NCBI RefSeq assembly: GCF_023074185.1
Contig: NZ_JADPKY010000134.1
Coordinates: 1 to 59,565, forward strand
Reading direction: 5' to 3'
Origin: Bradyrhizobium sp. 132
GTDB taxonomy: Bacteria; Pseudomonadota; Alphaproteobacteria; Rhizobiales; Xanthobacteraceae
DNA: 59,565 nt
Within the stretch, counting starts at the first letter, position 1. Each line of letters starts with the position of its first letter. The notes beneath the pieces are model-generated. The model saw only the letters and a program-made list of their open reading frames with translations. It was not told the DNA's origin and searched no databases. Position numbers and translations under genes: made by a program. Shown here one piece after another: positions 10,555-22,210 of this stretch.

Positions 10555-11109
10555 TCAGCGCCCTTCTTTCGATAGCGTAATCAGCACAGCATCCCGCTCG
10601 AAGCTCTCCCCTTCTTTGAAATGGATTCCATCGACTACGCCATCCTGTGACGAGCGAATAATCGTCTCCAGCTTCATGCTCTCAATCATCATCAGCGCCG
10701 CGCCTGCGGATACCGGTTGACCAGGCGAAACCGCGATCGTAACGACTACTCCCGGCATCGGTGCGCGGGTCATGAGCGAACTTTCCTCTTGGTTCACGCA
10801 AGCGAGCGTTCGCAACGGGTCGCGGTAGCGCAAAACGCGCATTATGCCACGGATGTGGACGTGAATCAGATCGCCTTCGATGACGAAGCGGACCCGTTCG
10901 GTCTCGCCGGCAACAGTCAGGACACCTGAATTCTCGCCGTATTGAGCGAACGCGACCGGGGAAATGACTTGGTCGCGCAAATGAAGATGATAGGAGCCGG
11001 ATTGGCAGGGTGAAAGCCATAACTGATGGTCGACGCCATCAACCTCGACGGAGTGATACACGTCAATTTCTCCAATCGCCCAGCGAAGCGTGAAGCGCGG
11101 GCACGGCAT
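10555..11109 (-). CDS. Biotin carboxyl carrier subunit of acyl-CoA carboxylase
   Basis: The 184-residue protein ends in a biotinyl/lipoyl domain (about residues 110-184, APMPGVVVTIAVSPGQPVSA) with the biotin-acceptor lysine in ESMKLE (usually EAMKME). The N-terminal part resembles the BT linker domain of methylcrotonyl- and propionyl-CoA carboxylase alpha chains. In those enzymes biotin carboxylase, BT and BCCP are one chain of about 650-670 residues. Here the chain is split: the ATG at 11109 lies 47 bases inside the end of the biotin carboxylase gene, in another frame, so the two products are probably made by coupled translation. The N-terminal dozen residues are encoded in that overlap and are less certain. 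Confidence 0.88.
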   Translation of the reverse strand: MPCPRFTLRWAIGEIDVYHSVEVDGVDHQLWLSPCQSGSYHLHLRDQVISPVAFAQYGENSGVLTVAGETERVRFVIEGDLIHVHIRGIMRVLRYRDPLRTLACVNQEESSLMTRAPMPGVVVTIAVSPGQPVSAGAALMMIESMKLETIIRSSQDGVVDGIHFKEGESFERDAVLITLSKEGR

Positions 11110-12523
11110 CGGCCGATTCGCGGACTTGTCGGGTCAGGAGAGCAGCTGATGCGAGGAATGCCGGTAGGCCGGTAGCAGAGTTACCAGCGGCAATGTGCGG
11201 GTTTTCCTCCAGATATCCTGTATGAAACTGTCCGCGGACAAACGACTCGTCGGAAAGGATGCGGGCGAGGAAGCTAGCGTTTGTCTCGCAGCCGAGAAGA
11301 ATGACCCCCTGAATCGCGTGATTGGCTGTGGCGGTGGCCAATGTGCGCGTCGGCGAATGCGCGATGATCTTTGCGAGCATGGGATCAAACGCAGTGGTGA
11401 TTGGCTGACCCCGCGTGATGCCGCTGTCAATCCGTACCCCGCTCGGATACTCGAGAAGAAGTACTTTGCCGGACGTCGGAACATAGCCTCGTTCGGGGGC
11501 TTCAGCGTACAGCCTTAGTTCGATCGCGTGGCCGTTCGAAACGATATCTGACTGAGCAAAACCAAGTTCTCGGCCCGCGGTGGCATAGACCTGTTCGGCG
11601 ACAAGATCGATGCCGGTGATCATCTCAGTCACGGGATGTTCGACCTGTAGGCGCGTATTCATCTCGAGAAAGTAGAATTCTCCTGCATCGAAAATGAATT
11701 CGACGGTTCCTGCGTTTTGATAATTCGCGGCGCGTGCGATACCCACCGCGGTCTCGCAGACGCGTTTCCGTAGTTCTGGCGACAGGGCTGGCGAGGGCGC
11801 TTCCTCGATGATCTTCTGGAAGCGGCGTTGCACCGAGCACTCCCGCTCAAACAGATGTACAATGTTCCCAAAAGAGTCGCCGAGTACCTGCACTTCGATA
11901 TGCCGCGGGTTCTCAATGTAACTTTCGACGTAAAGCCGGTGATCCCCAAAATACCGTTGCCCCTCAGAGCGAGCCTGCTCAATCTCGCCTTCCAGAGCAT
12001 CGACGTCGCGTACAATCCGCATGCCCTTGCCGCCCGCGCCCCCTGACGGTTTTACCAGCAAAGGGGTTCCAATTGCACGCGCCCTGGAGACGAACGTCGC
12101 TGGATCGTCCTCCTCAATTGCAGCTGGCGCCACTGGAAAGCCGTTCGACTGGACGAAGTTGCGGGCCCGAATCTTATCGCCCATCAGTTCAATAGTTTCG
12201 GGGGCGGGGCCGATGAACGCAATGCCGGCCTTTATCACGGCCGTGGCGAATTGAGCCTGTTCGGAAAGAAATCCATAACCTGGATGAACAGCGCCGGCGC
12301 CCGCCTTGTGAGCGGCGGCGATGATTTGTGCGATGTCCAGATAGGCCGCGATCGGCGTGTGACCGCTGATAAGAATCGCTGTGTCGGCCATGGAGACTGC
12401 CGGGCTTCGCGCATCGACCTCGTGGTAGACAACTGCAGAACGAAGGCCCAGCTTTCGCAACGTCTTGATGATGCGGGCGGCGATCTCGCCTCTGTTGGCG
12501 ATAAGGACTGTATCGAAAGGCAT
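11063..12523 (-). CDS. Biotin carboxylase subunit of acyl-CoA carboxylase
   Basis: The protein of about 486 residues carboxylates biotin on the carrier with ATP and bicarbonate. It opens with FDTVLIANRGEIAARI and has the ATP-grasp loop KPSGGAGGKGMRIV. It also has GDHRLYVE, the ERECSVQRRFQKIIEEAPS block, EMNTRLQVEHPVTE (Mg and bicarbonate site) and a C-terminal biotin carboxylase domain ending near GDWRN. I prefer the ATG at 12523, directly before PFDTVLIANRGE. An ATG nine codons upstream (12550) is possible but adds atypical residues. It is the first gene of a three-gene minus-strand operon and overlaps the biotinyl gene by 47 bases. Confidence 0.92.
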   Translation of the reverse strand: MPFDTVLIANRGEIAARIIKTLRKLGLRSAVVYHEVDARSPAVSMADTAILISGHTPIAAYLDIAQIIAAAHKAGAGAVHPGYGFLSEQAQFATAVIKAGIAFIGPAPETIELMGDKIRARNFVQSNGFPVAPAAIEEDDPATFVSRARAIGTPLLVKPSGGAGGKGMRIVRDVDALEGEIEQARSEGQRYFGDHRLYVESYIENPRHIEVQVLGDSFGNIVHLFERECSVQRRFQKIIEEAPSPALSPELRKRVCETAVGIARAANYQNAGTVEFIFDAGEFYFLEMNTRLQVEHPVTEMITGIDLVAEQVYATAGRELGFAQSDIVSNGHAIELRLYAEAPERGYVPTSGKVLLLEYPSGVRIDSGITRGQPITTAFDPMLAKIIAHSPTRTLATATANHAIQGVILLGCETNASFLARILSDESFVRGQFHTGYLEENPHIAAGNSATGLPAFLASAALLTRQVRESADAVPALHASLGDWRN

Positions 12524-13141
12524 TGTGTACATTCGCATCCAAACAAACAACTCAAACGAGACTTCGAGTCCCGTGGTTTCTTTGGCGGTATCGCCAATGG
12601 AGGTCGCGACATTGATGACTCAAGCTCGCCTGCTTGGCTCTGAGACACGCAGTGATGGCGGTGCGATCCGGGGGTGTGGGTGCTACGCAGGCGAAATACG
12701 TCTTCCATGCAAGATGCTTCGCGTCGGTCGGCAGCTGATCTTGCGCAACCCGCCGACTCGAGGACAGAGATGCCGTTGCACAATAAGAACTACTGCACAG
12801 CAGTTGGCTTTGGGACGCAAAAACAAATGCGTTCGTTGTGTGCGCATCACGATATCCTCTTTAGGTCGTTACGTTGTGGTAGTGGTGTTCCTGCGCAAAG
12901 GCACAGTATGGCCTGTCTACAGGAAAAACAGGCCGGAACCGTTCAAGTCGTTGGTGGCTGCGGAAGCGTTGCTTTGTATGCTAGAACCGAAGGCTGCGAT
13001 TTGTTGACGATTTACAATAAGCATGCCGATGTCGTCGTAACGCGTGTTGTCTTGCCGGAATCGCCTCGCAACTTGCTCGATCAGCTCGTCGGGAAACCAG
13101 GCAAACTTGCGCGTCGACAAGGCGCTAAGGTCTTCCCGACG

Positions 13142-13175
13142 AAAAAAAGGCCCGGCCTCATTTTGGAAGCCGGGC
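13142..13175 (-). terminator. Rho-independent terminator (minus strand), no recognised gene upstream
   Basis: GCCCGGC at 13150-13156 pairs perfectly with GCCGGGC at 13169-13175. On the minus strand the hairpin is followed by a run of seven T (13148-13142), the classical intrinsic terminator layout. It would end a transcript coming from above 13175, where I recognise no gene, so it may be a relic or serve an unannotated small RNA. Confidence 0.7.
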
Positions 13176-13360
13176 GAAGTCAGTCTGGGAGGAGCGACGC
13201 TGCTACACATCGCCCGACCGTCGGCAAGGGAGAGTTGCCGCCGGCTCATTTACGGCGAGCGTTCGCCGCAAATTCGAAATACGACAAGATCGTTATGTCA
13301 TCGCCACACACCCTAGGAGTAGCTTACGTTCGTTTGTCAGAGGTCGCGATCTCATTTCAA

Positions 13361-13391
13361 GATCGTACAATGTGACGTTACGTGCGAATCA
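13361..13391 (+). repeat. Copy 2 of the 31-base repeated element
   Basis: This copy shares ACGTTACGTGCGA and most flanking bases (27 of 31) with 5523-5553. Unlike copy 1 it is not preceded by the TGTACC/GGTACA palindrome, so the conserved unit is the 31-base element itself. Confidence 0.6.
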
Positions 13392-13935
13392 AGGCCTTTC
13401 AACGAAATGATCGCACAAATTTGTCCAAGCTCCTGGCTTACGCAGCGCGCCGGCGCAGCGCCTTCACGGGGCAAGCCCCCACCCGTAGATTGCTAAATTT
13501 AAAATCGAGCCGCTGATTTGACCTTATTGACGCCGTTCTCAAGTGCTTCGAAGGTAATCTGACGTCACAAACTCGTAGTAAGACTGTGCAAGATTGCCGG
13601 TCCGCCGGATAATTTCAGGTGCCGAACACTCGGCCTTCGGCTGTAGCCGCCGCGAACGAAATCCTTCCGTGCGCCAACGCACCGATGCCGAGATCAAGCG
13701 CGTGTCGAAAGGCAAATCGCGCCATGCTCGAGACCTTTGATTATGAACGCTTGTCGACCTTGGCGCCCTGTCAGCGTCGGACCACCAGAGACTCGGGAGA
13801 TCACGACCGCTGTTGCCGGCCGGTAAGACCAACCTCTCCCTGGCACGCCGCATCGATCGGAGGTCGGTGAGTAGCGAACCACCATGGTGGCCGCTCTTAA
13901 TGAACAACCAAGAGACGTTGCCCTGAGGTTTTTGA

Positions 13936-15425
13936 CGAGAGTTCGACCTGGACACCAACGCCTTCGTCACGACCGGTTTCGCTCTTTCGGAGGGAAAGCA
14001 GGCCGTCAGCTGGGTCGACCGCAACGCGGTGCTCATCGCACGAGATTGGGGAGAAGGGACCCTGACGCAGGTTGGCTACCCTTTCGTCTTGAAGGAGCTC
14101 AAGCGCGCTCAGCCGCTCGTTCGAGCGCGCGAGGTCTTCCGTGGGGAGCCGACCGATGCCGTGGCGGCGCCCTTCGTGCTGCAGGATAATAAAGGCAAAG
14201 TTCATGCGGCCGGCGCCATGCGCGCCATAAGCTTCGTCGAGCAGGAGTATGTGCTCTTTGGGCCCAACGCACCGATCAAGCTAAACCTGCCAAAGAAAGC
14301 AAACATCAGCGGCATCGTCAGCGGCCGCCTGCTCGTGACGCTCGATGAAGACTGGATACTGTCCGGCAGCACCCGCTTTGCGGCCGGCTCGATGATCTCG
14401 TATGGCTTGGGCAAATGGAACAAAGATCCGCTGCGCGGGATGCCATCGCTCGTCTTCCAGCCCGAGCCTCGGCGAGCGCTCAGCGGGTTCCCGGTCACCA
14501 AGAACTTGTTGATGGCGAGCCCTGACAATGTTCAGAGCAAGGTACGACCAGGGCACTTGGCGGGCCAACTATTTGGAGCCGACGCCCCTTTGGTACTTCG
14601 ACGCGGCGAGCGAAGGGCTTGAAATACTGAGGACGACACCTCCGAAGTTCAACCCGTTCAGGCATGTCGCGGAGCAGTTCGAGGCCACTTCGCTCGACGG
14701 GACCCGGATTCCCTACTTTCTGGTGCGTCCCAAGAACGCGAGGTTCGGAGCGGAGATCCCAACTCTTCTCAATGGTTATGGCGGATTCCACGCCTCGCTC
14801 CTGCCCTCCTTTGCGGGAGCGATGGGGCGGCCCTGGCCCGAGCAGGGCAATGCATATGTCGTCGCGAACCTGCGGAGCGGCGGCGAGTTTGGGCCGCGAT
14901 GGCACGAGGCGGCCCAAGCGGCAACGAAGCAGCGGACATGGGATGATTTCATCGCCTTTGCGGAGGACCTAATCCGCCGGAAGGTCACCTCTCCGCGTCG
15001 ATTGGGCGTGGTCGGCGGCAGCCAGGGAGATCTGCTGGTGGGCACCGCGACTACTCAGCGCCGAGACCGCTTCAACGCAGCGATCGTGCAGGTGGCGCTG
15101 TTCGACATGTTTCGGTTCACCAAGTTGGGCGCAGGCTCCTCCTACATCGGCGAATATGGCGATCCCGCCATCCCGAGCAGCGCGGGTGGATCGAGGCCTA
15201 CTCACCCTATCAGAAGCTTGTCCCGGGCAAGACCTACCCAGACACCTTCATTCTCACTTCCACCAAGGGCGACCGCGTGCATGCGGCCCACGGCCGCCGC
15301 TAGGCTTGCTGCGCTCGGCCAGCCCTATTACTGCTATGAGAATATCGACGGCGGACATAGCGCGGCCGCCAATCTCACGGGATACGCGTGCCGGCTGCAC
15401 TCGAATACACCTATGCATCCAGGCG
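13936..15425 (+). pseudogene. Prolyl oligopeptidase-family (S9) remnant, middle to C-terminal part
   Basis: Decayed serine peptidase of the S9A type (beta-propeller plus alpha/beta-hydrolase). One frame (13936-14600) opens with EFDLDTNAFVTTGFALSEGK. A shift near 14540 leads to YDQGTWRANYLEPTPLWYFD and the hydrolase domain. A further shift near 15187 gives WIEAYSPYQKLVPGKTYPDT, and then a return to IDGGHSAAAN. The nucleophile motif reads GGSQGD instead of GGSNGG. The Asp region (TSTKGDRV) and the catalytic His (DGGHS) are recognisable but lie in different frames. The N-terminal 190 or so residues are missing. It cannot make a working enzyme. Confidence 0.85.
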
Positions 15426-15943
15426 GCTTGTGGATTGAGTGCGGTTGACGAGTGAGTTCGCTAAGGTCGCCAGTGCAAATGGCGGCCTGTCAGCATCAGC
15501 GCGTTTGGTCGGAGAGATCAGTGACCAGGCCGCATCCGTGTATGTCATGACCGGGATGTCGTTGTGCTCTATGGCTTCACTCCAGCCATCCCCACGTCCG
15601 GCGGGGTGGCTTCGGCTTCGCAAACCTGAATATCTAGAACTCTCACAGCCACAAGAGCTCTCCTTCGTTGCGCTCGAGCATTCGTAATGGTGCGTTAAAT
15701 CCATCTCGGAGCAGTGGGCGACATGCAGCGGAGAATGCACAAGCCTTCGATCGTCAAGAAGGCGGCGCGCGGCATGAAGTTGTGGACACTTTCCAGCTGC
15801 ACAGCGCTCAATTAACGCGATCTGTTCTCGGTTACATCAACGTAGCGAGTCGGTTTACGCTGATCACTTGAGCCATGATTGCATCGTCAGCCGCAGGAAA
15901 GTTGCCTGCGGGCTTGCGCTCCGACGGAGAGGTGAATTACGAA
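15426..15943. other. No recognisable gene (about 520 bases)
   Basis: Short ORFs only, on both strands, with no motifs. The start of the downstream eRF1-like gene is uncertain, so its 5' region may extend to 15875. Confidence 0.45.
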
Positions 15944-16339
15944 ATGCAATGGAATCCATTCATGAGCAACATGACAACTCAGATTCATTCGCACGCGGTC
16001 GTGTGGATCGACCACCTCATTGCTAAGATATTCTCCATAGGTTTAACGGGCGTCAGCGCGACGGCCGTACGCGCGCATTTGGCGCCCCAGCGTCTTGATT
16101 GCAAAGCGCATACTGGCTCTGCCGACGTGAATGATGATCCGACGTTTGTCGTCAGGGTAGGTCGGGCCCTGAGTAGCTGCACTGATCTGCTGATCATCGG
16201 ACCGGGAACCGAGAAGACCGAGCTGATGAACTTCCTGAGAGTGAACAGGCCGAATCTCACTCTGCACGTCGAGACAAGTAATCCTCCGACCGACCGGGAA
16301 ATTGTAGCGGTTGGGCGAAAGATTTTCCGTCTCGATTGA
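15944..16339 (+). CDS. Small eRF1-domain-like protein ('translational machinery protein' family)
   Basis: The protein of about 131 residues resembles small rhizobial proteins built like the C-terminal domain of release factor eRF1/Pelota. It has HAVVWIDHLIAKIFSI near the N terminus, then a region corresponding to the histidine-rich stretch of relatives, and the conserved IIGPGTEKTELMNFL and PPTDREIVAVGRKIF. Function is not established; related folds act in ribosome rescue. I chose the ATG at 15944 because GGAGAGG (15926-15932) stands 11 bases upstream. Starts at 15875 or 15962 are also in frame. It is single-copy here, between debris and a dead IS, and looks intact. Confidence 0.7.
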   Translation: MQWNPFMSNMTTQIHSHAVVWIDHLIAKIFSIGLTGVSATAVRAHLAPQRLDCKAHTGSADVNDDPTFVVRVGRALSSCTDLLIIGPGTEKTELMNFLRVNRPNLTLHVETSNPPTDREIVAVGRKIFRLD

Positions 16340-16561
16340 GTTGGCGATGTTCTTCTTCTGATTGTGAACGGTGCAACAGATCGGCCCAAATTAGGAGAGA
16401 TGAGGATCGCTCTTGCCGGGGACCACCACCTACTCGTCCGTGAAGAGCGGCTAAGGGATTGAGCCAGAATCGCATTTGTCTTTGTGGACTGCTTTGCGAT
16501 TGCAGGGTTTTGATGCTTGGGGCATCGGGACCTTGCAATTTCATTTTCAGGATTCCGTCGA

Positions 16562-17981
16562 ATGGCCAGTCATGATTTCGTCGTCGCATCGGAGGTGGCG
16601 ATGCGACCGAAGAAGCACAGGACGACGGGATCGGGCGATCTGTTCCGGGCCAGGCTGGACCAGATCATCAATATGAAGCACGAGCTGGTTCAGCTTGCCG
16701 GCAAAGTCGATTGGGACTGGATCGACGGCGAGATCGCGCCGCTATATAGCGAGAACGGTCGGCCGGGCATCGCAACCCGCTTCGTGATCGGGCTACTCCC
16801 GCTCAAGCACATTTACGGCCTGTCCGATGAGGGGGTGTGCGAGCGTTGGGTCCACGACCCCGTATTTCCAGTACTTCACCGGCGAAGTGTTCTTTCAGCA
16901 CGCGTTCCCGCACGAGCGCTCGGACCTGAGCCATTGGCGCAAGCGGCTCGGCGACAAGCTTGAGCTGTTGCTGGCCGAGGAGCTTGCGGGTGGCGCACGA
17001 GGCCGGTGCGTTACGCGGCCAGGACCTCAAGCGGGTCACGGTCGATACCACCGTGCAGCCGAAGGCCATCACCTTCCCGACCGATGCCAAGCTGCTGCAC
17101 GCGGCGATCAAGGGGCTCAATCGACTGGCGAGGAAGCACGGGGTCAGGCTGCGGCAGTCCTATCTTCGCATTGCCAAGGCCGCGGCAATGATGGCGGGGC
17201 GCTACGCCCATGCCAAGCAAATAAAGCGGCATCAGCGGCAGTTGCGCATTCTGCGCAGCCGGCTGGGCCGGATCATCCGCGATATCCGCCGCAAGCTCGA
17301 AGGTCAGACCGTGCTCGAGAACGCGTTCGCCCTCCCGCTTGGCCGGGCCTTGCAGATCCGCTCGCAGCAGCAGCGCCAGCGCGGCTGGTAGCTCTATCCG
17401 TTCCACGCCCCGGAGGTGGAGTGCATCGGCAAGGGCAAAGCAGCCGCCCTTACGAGTTCGGTGTCAAAGCCTCTATCGTCACCAACAACCGCCGTGCTCC
17501 CGGTGGCCTGTTCATGCTGCACGCCAGGGCGCTGCCCGATAACCCGTACGACGGTCACACCTTGCGGGCTGTCATCGACCGCACCGAGACGCTCACCGGC
17601 TGTGCGATCGAGCGGGCCTATGTCGACAAGGGATACCGCTGCCACGACGCACAAAGTCCCCGCCGAATCTTCATCTCTGGCCAGAAGCGCGGCGTCTTCG
17701 GTGTCATCAAGCGCGAGCCGCGCCGCCGCTCCGCCATCGGACACCTGAAGACCGATGGCCACCTCGGCCGCTGCTACCTCAAAGGCCGCGCCGGCGATGC
17801 GGCCAACGTCATCCTCTCAGCCGTCGGCCACAACTTCCGCCGCATCCTCGCCTGGCTCAGAGAACTCTTGTGCCTCTTCCTGATTCAGCTCTGGCGCACG
17901 CGCGCCCTGTCGGGCCCCGCTCAATTCGGCTTCTTAACGGACGGCCACCTAGCTCGCGCATCCGTTTACAGCGATGGATAG
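16562..17981 (+). mobile_element. IS5-family transposase, inactive (frameshifts, stop and lost catalytic Glu)
   Basis: Three frames together encode a DDE transposase of about 460 residues. It begins MASHDFVVASEV, continues through IDGEIAPLYSENGRPGIATR, VTVDTTVQPKAITFPTDAKL and VDKGYRCHDAQ, and ends HLGRCYLKGRAGDAANVILS. Frame changes occur near 16860, 16985 and 17445, and a TAG interrupts at 17389-17391. The block that normally reads SAIEPVIGHLK is here SAIGHLK, so a short in-frame deletion has removed the expected catalytic glutamate. The element cannot move by itself. I could not define terminal inverted repeats or a target duplication with confidence. Confidence 0.85.
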
Positions 17982-18298
17982 GCGCCGGAACCGATGCTAT
18001 TTAAGTCAGTAGCGCCAATGGGTGGCTACCGCGACCGGCGTTCTCAGGTGTTCGCCTTGACCGGCCGCCGACGTTGAGGCCGCAGGGAAAGACTGTGCAG
18101 AACGACGATCACCCGCTCGTCCTGCCGGTGACATGCCTACCAGCAGACTCGCAAAACCCCAAGCGGAACGTCTAGCAACTGCTGATCGTCATTTCCGCAG
18201 CGCATAGCGCGAGATCAGAACAACGAACTGAAAAAGACGCGAGCAAGAAATGACCCCGGCATTTTTCTGCCGGGGATCGCATTTTTGAGAGAGTTGGA
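17982..18298. other. Intergenic between IS remnant and groEL (317 bases)
   Basis: Only the groEL terminator (18254-18275) is recognisable. The rest shows no ORF of note. Confidence 0.6.
18254..18275 (-). terminator. Hairpin terminator of groESL
   Basis: CCCCGGCA (18254-18261) and TGCCGGGG (18268-18275) form a perfect 8-bp stem with a 6-base loop 24 bases beyond the groEL stop. On the minus strand it is followed by a moderately T-rich tail, so it may be an intrinsic terminator or a 3'-stabilising hairpin. Confidence 0.75.
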
Positions 18299-19939
<1,641 letters not shown>

Positions 19940-20024
19940 GTGAGTTTTCCTGAATGTTTTACTTGGTCTCACCCTTGGCGACGCCCAGCAGGCGCTCCTC
20001 AGGATGAGCGGTGCGAGCGATGGT

Positions 20025-20339
20025 TTAGGCGGCCTTCTTCTTGGCGGACACGTCGGTGAGAACGCCCAGGATGTCGCTCTCTTTCATGATCAACAGCTCC
20101 TGGCCGTCGATCTTGACCTCAGTGCCTGACCACTTGCCGAACAGGACGCGGTCGCCGACCAGGACGTCGATCGGGATCAGCTTGCCGCTCTCGTCGCGGC
20201 CGCCGGGGCCGACGGCGATGACTTCACCTTGCGAAGGCTTTTCCTTGGCAGTGTCCGGAATGATGATGCCGCCAGCGGTCTTTTCTTCTGCGTCAATGCG
20301 CTTGACCACGACGCGGTCGTGAAGCGGACGGAATTCCAT
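20025..20339 (-). CDS. groES: Co-chaperonin GroES (10 kDa)
   Basis: The 104-residue lid of the GroEL chamber. Typical sequence: FRPLHDRVVVKRIDAEEKTA near the start, the mobile loop GGIIIPDTAKEKP (about residues 23-36), then VLVGDRVLFGKWSGTEVKI and LLIMKESDILGVL. The ATG at 20339 has TTAGGAG just upstream. It is first in a groES-groEL pair. A near-match to a -24/-12 promoter (TTGGCAC at 20410-20404 on the minus strand) lies about 65 bases upstream, but its -12 GC is displaced by one base. Control by sigma-54 is therefore possible but not shown. Confidence 0.97.
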   Translation of the reverse strand: MEFRPLHDRVVVKRIDAEEKTAGGIIIPDTAKEKPSQGEVIAVGPGGRDESGKLIPIDVLVGDRVLFGKWSGTEVKIDGQELLIMKESDILGVLTDVSAKKKAA

Positions 20340-22210
20340 GCAGATCTCCTAAGTATTTACTTCAGTTGAAGATTTCCCGATTGCTAGCAATCGTGGCCGG
20401 CGAGTGCCAATGCAGGCGCAGCTGAAATAGGACCGATTTTTTGGGGAACAAGTGTTTGTAGCAGGAAAAATCCGGTGGGCGCGCGGGATCTCTGTGGGGG
20501 CTGCCCCAGATCACTTTGTCCGCTTGCCGCCGAGCACCCGACCTTCTTCTGATTGAGTCGTACGGCTCTGTCTCTCAGCCCGATGTAGCCTAACAGTTCA
20601 ATTCCTCTGCCCTAAATTCGAGCTGGTAAAGGCCCGCCGATCTGGTGCCGGTTCAAGTGCGGATCGTCGGCTGACTTCGTTCTAAGATTGGGATGCGTTT
20701 AGAACCTGACGCAGAGGTCGCGAATTGGGGGTATCGCTCCGCTTGATCGATGATCCGATACTCAGCAACTCGAGGCGAGGCAACGCCGGCTGCGAGAGCT
20801 AGCGCAGAAATGTGCTCAGATCGTTCGGCACCTGGTCCAGTTTCAGATCACCTTTGCGCGGCGAAGGCTGCTGGACGGATCGCCCGTGCTCCAGACAGCG
20901 AGCGCGCCGATGTCCCGGTTTGCGCGAAAGGACCTCTGCCCGCATCGCGACAGCTCTATATGCGCGAACAGCTCGCCGAACTGTCCCGCGATCATGGCCT
21001 GGCCGACGCGTTCAACTAAATCCTGAAGCGATGGGCGAGCTGTGAAGACGCCGGTGGCGGCGTGCTGATCAATACCGGAGCCAGCGTAGGTGTGATCTCG
21101 ACAGGAACAAGAGCTAGCACGAAATCTCCGCCCGGTCGCCCCTGGCGCGCTTGTCGGCCTGGTGAACAGCAGGCTGTAAGCCACCGCGTACCGGCGCGCG
21201 AGGCCGCAGACCGTCTCGTCAGCCTGCAAATGGCGAACCTGCTCGTCGCAGCTCCGTCGCCACCGACGTTCGGCGCCCTATCGCTACGTGACCTCAAAGC
21301 TAGACTTAAGATCAAATACTCGGCCGCCTCTCAAACTACACAACACGGCCGCCGCCGGCGCCGCCGGAGGGATACGGACTCCGAAACTAGTCAGGTGATC
21401 TAAGTTCGCCCCAGGTCCGCCAGGCCTTGTGGCAGAGCCGTCTGGTCTGCGGATTTAGTCGGCGTGAAGTGGATATGATATTGCGGGCCCTAACGACGCA
21501 GTCGGGCGGCTCTTATACCTGCGGTCACGACAAGCGCTCTCCTTCAAGAAGCCCCAGCGGTCATTTGCCTGCCTTGTGCGTCGAGCGCGTCTTTAAGTTT
21601 GGAGCTTGATGGGATTCATCTTGGACATCGTGCACATACTGTGGCGCCTCGGATTACATGCGACACAGCCGCATCGTCCGAAAAGTTTCACACGATAAGC
21701 TATCGGAGGGGCTTGAATCGCACCTTACGTCAAGATGTAACCTGTCGAAATGGGCGGTGACAGACTTCAGCACCCGAAGCCGTCCCAACGAGTAACATAG
21801 AGTGCGAATGTCCCAATCCTAGGCTCACGGAAGGCGAGCCCGGTCATCGACGACTGTCGTGAAGCTCCCCTGTCTCTGGGTCATAGCAACGCGCGTCTGA
21901 CAGATGCGCTTGGCTCACCGTCGGATCGTAAGACGCCGCTCACACGTAAGTAGAGCGGCTGACTTGCCTGTGAGCGACGCAAGATGGTGGCCCTCAAGCC
22001 TGCATCTCAATGCCAGAAGGAAGCTGATGCTTCGTGGCAACTGCGAACGGCTACGTGGTGCGGTACCGGACATCTGCGGGCTTTACGCAGATCGTTCCGG
22101 AATCCGCGACTAGGCTCAAGGGTCTCGTTCATTCGGGTTTCGGTCGTCTTCACGCGAAAGACATCGTGTGACTCTGTCGAACTGCGATGGGCACTACATA
22201 AGGGGATCGT
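20340..22210. other. Gene-poor stretch between groES and rtxA (1.9 kb)
   Basis: It contains the upstream regions of groES and rtxA, which diverge from it, and an IS66 transposase fragment (listed separately). No other coding sequence is supportable. I looked for a sigma-54 promoter or NifA upstream site (TGT-N10-ACA) before rtxA and found none with correct spacing. Confidence 0.45.
20940..21040 (+). mobile_element. IS66-family transposase (TnpC) fragment
   Basis: In one frame the DNA reads LYMREQLAELSRDHGLADAFN, a stop, then ILKRWASCED. This matches the conserved segment of IS66-family large transposases just before the R-W-x-x-F-x-x-F-L-x-D-G-R motif. In intact elements the position of the stop is normally tyrosine (FNYILKRW). 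Upstream and downstream sequence is too decayed to extend the match. Confidence 0.5.

Larger units (their letters stand above)
12524..13935. other. No recognisable gene (1.4 kb); holds an orphan terminator and a repeated element
   Basis: ORFs of up to 233 codons overlap on both strands without domain matches or ribosome binding sites. Two structures stand out and are listed separately: a minus-strand hairpin terminator (13142-13175) with no recognisable gene to end, and the second copy of the 31-base element (13361-13391). Confidence 0.45.

Noticed and set aside
13433..13448. CTGG-N10-GC resembling a sigma-54 promoter
   Set aside because: Spacing fits but the -12 lacks TTGC and no intact gene follows.
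21989..22003. GG...GC pattern upstream of rtxA as a -24/-12 promoter
   Set aside because: The spacer is eleven bases instead of ten and the surrounding consensus is poor.
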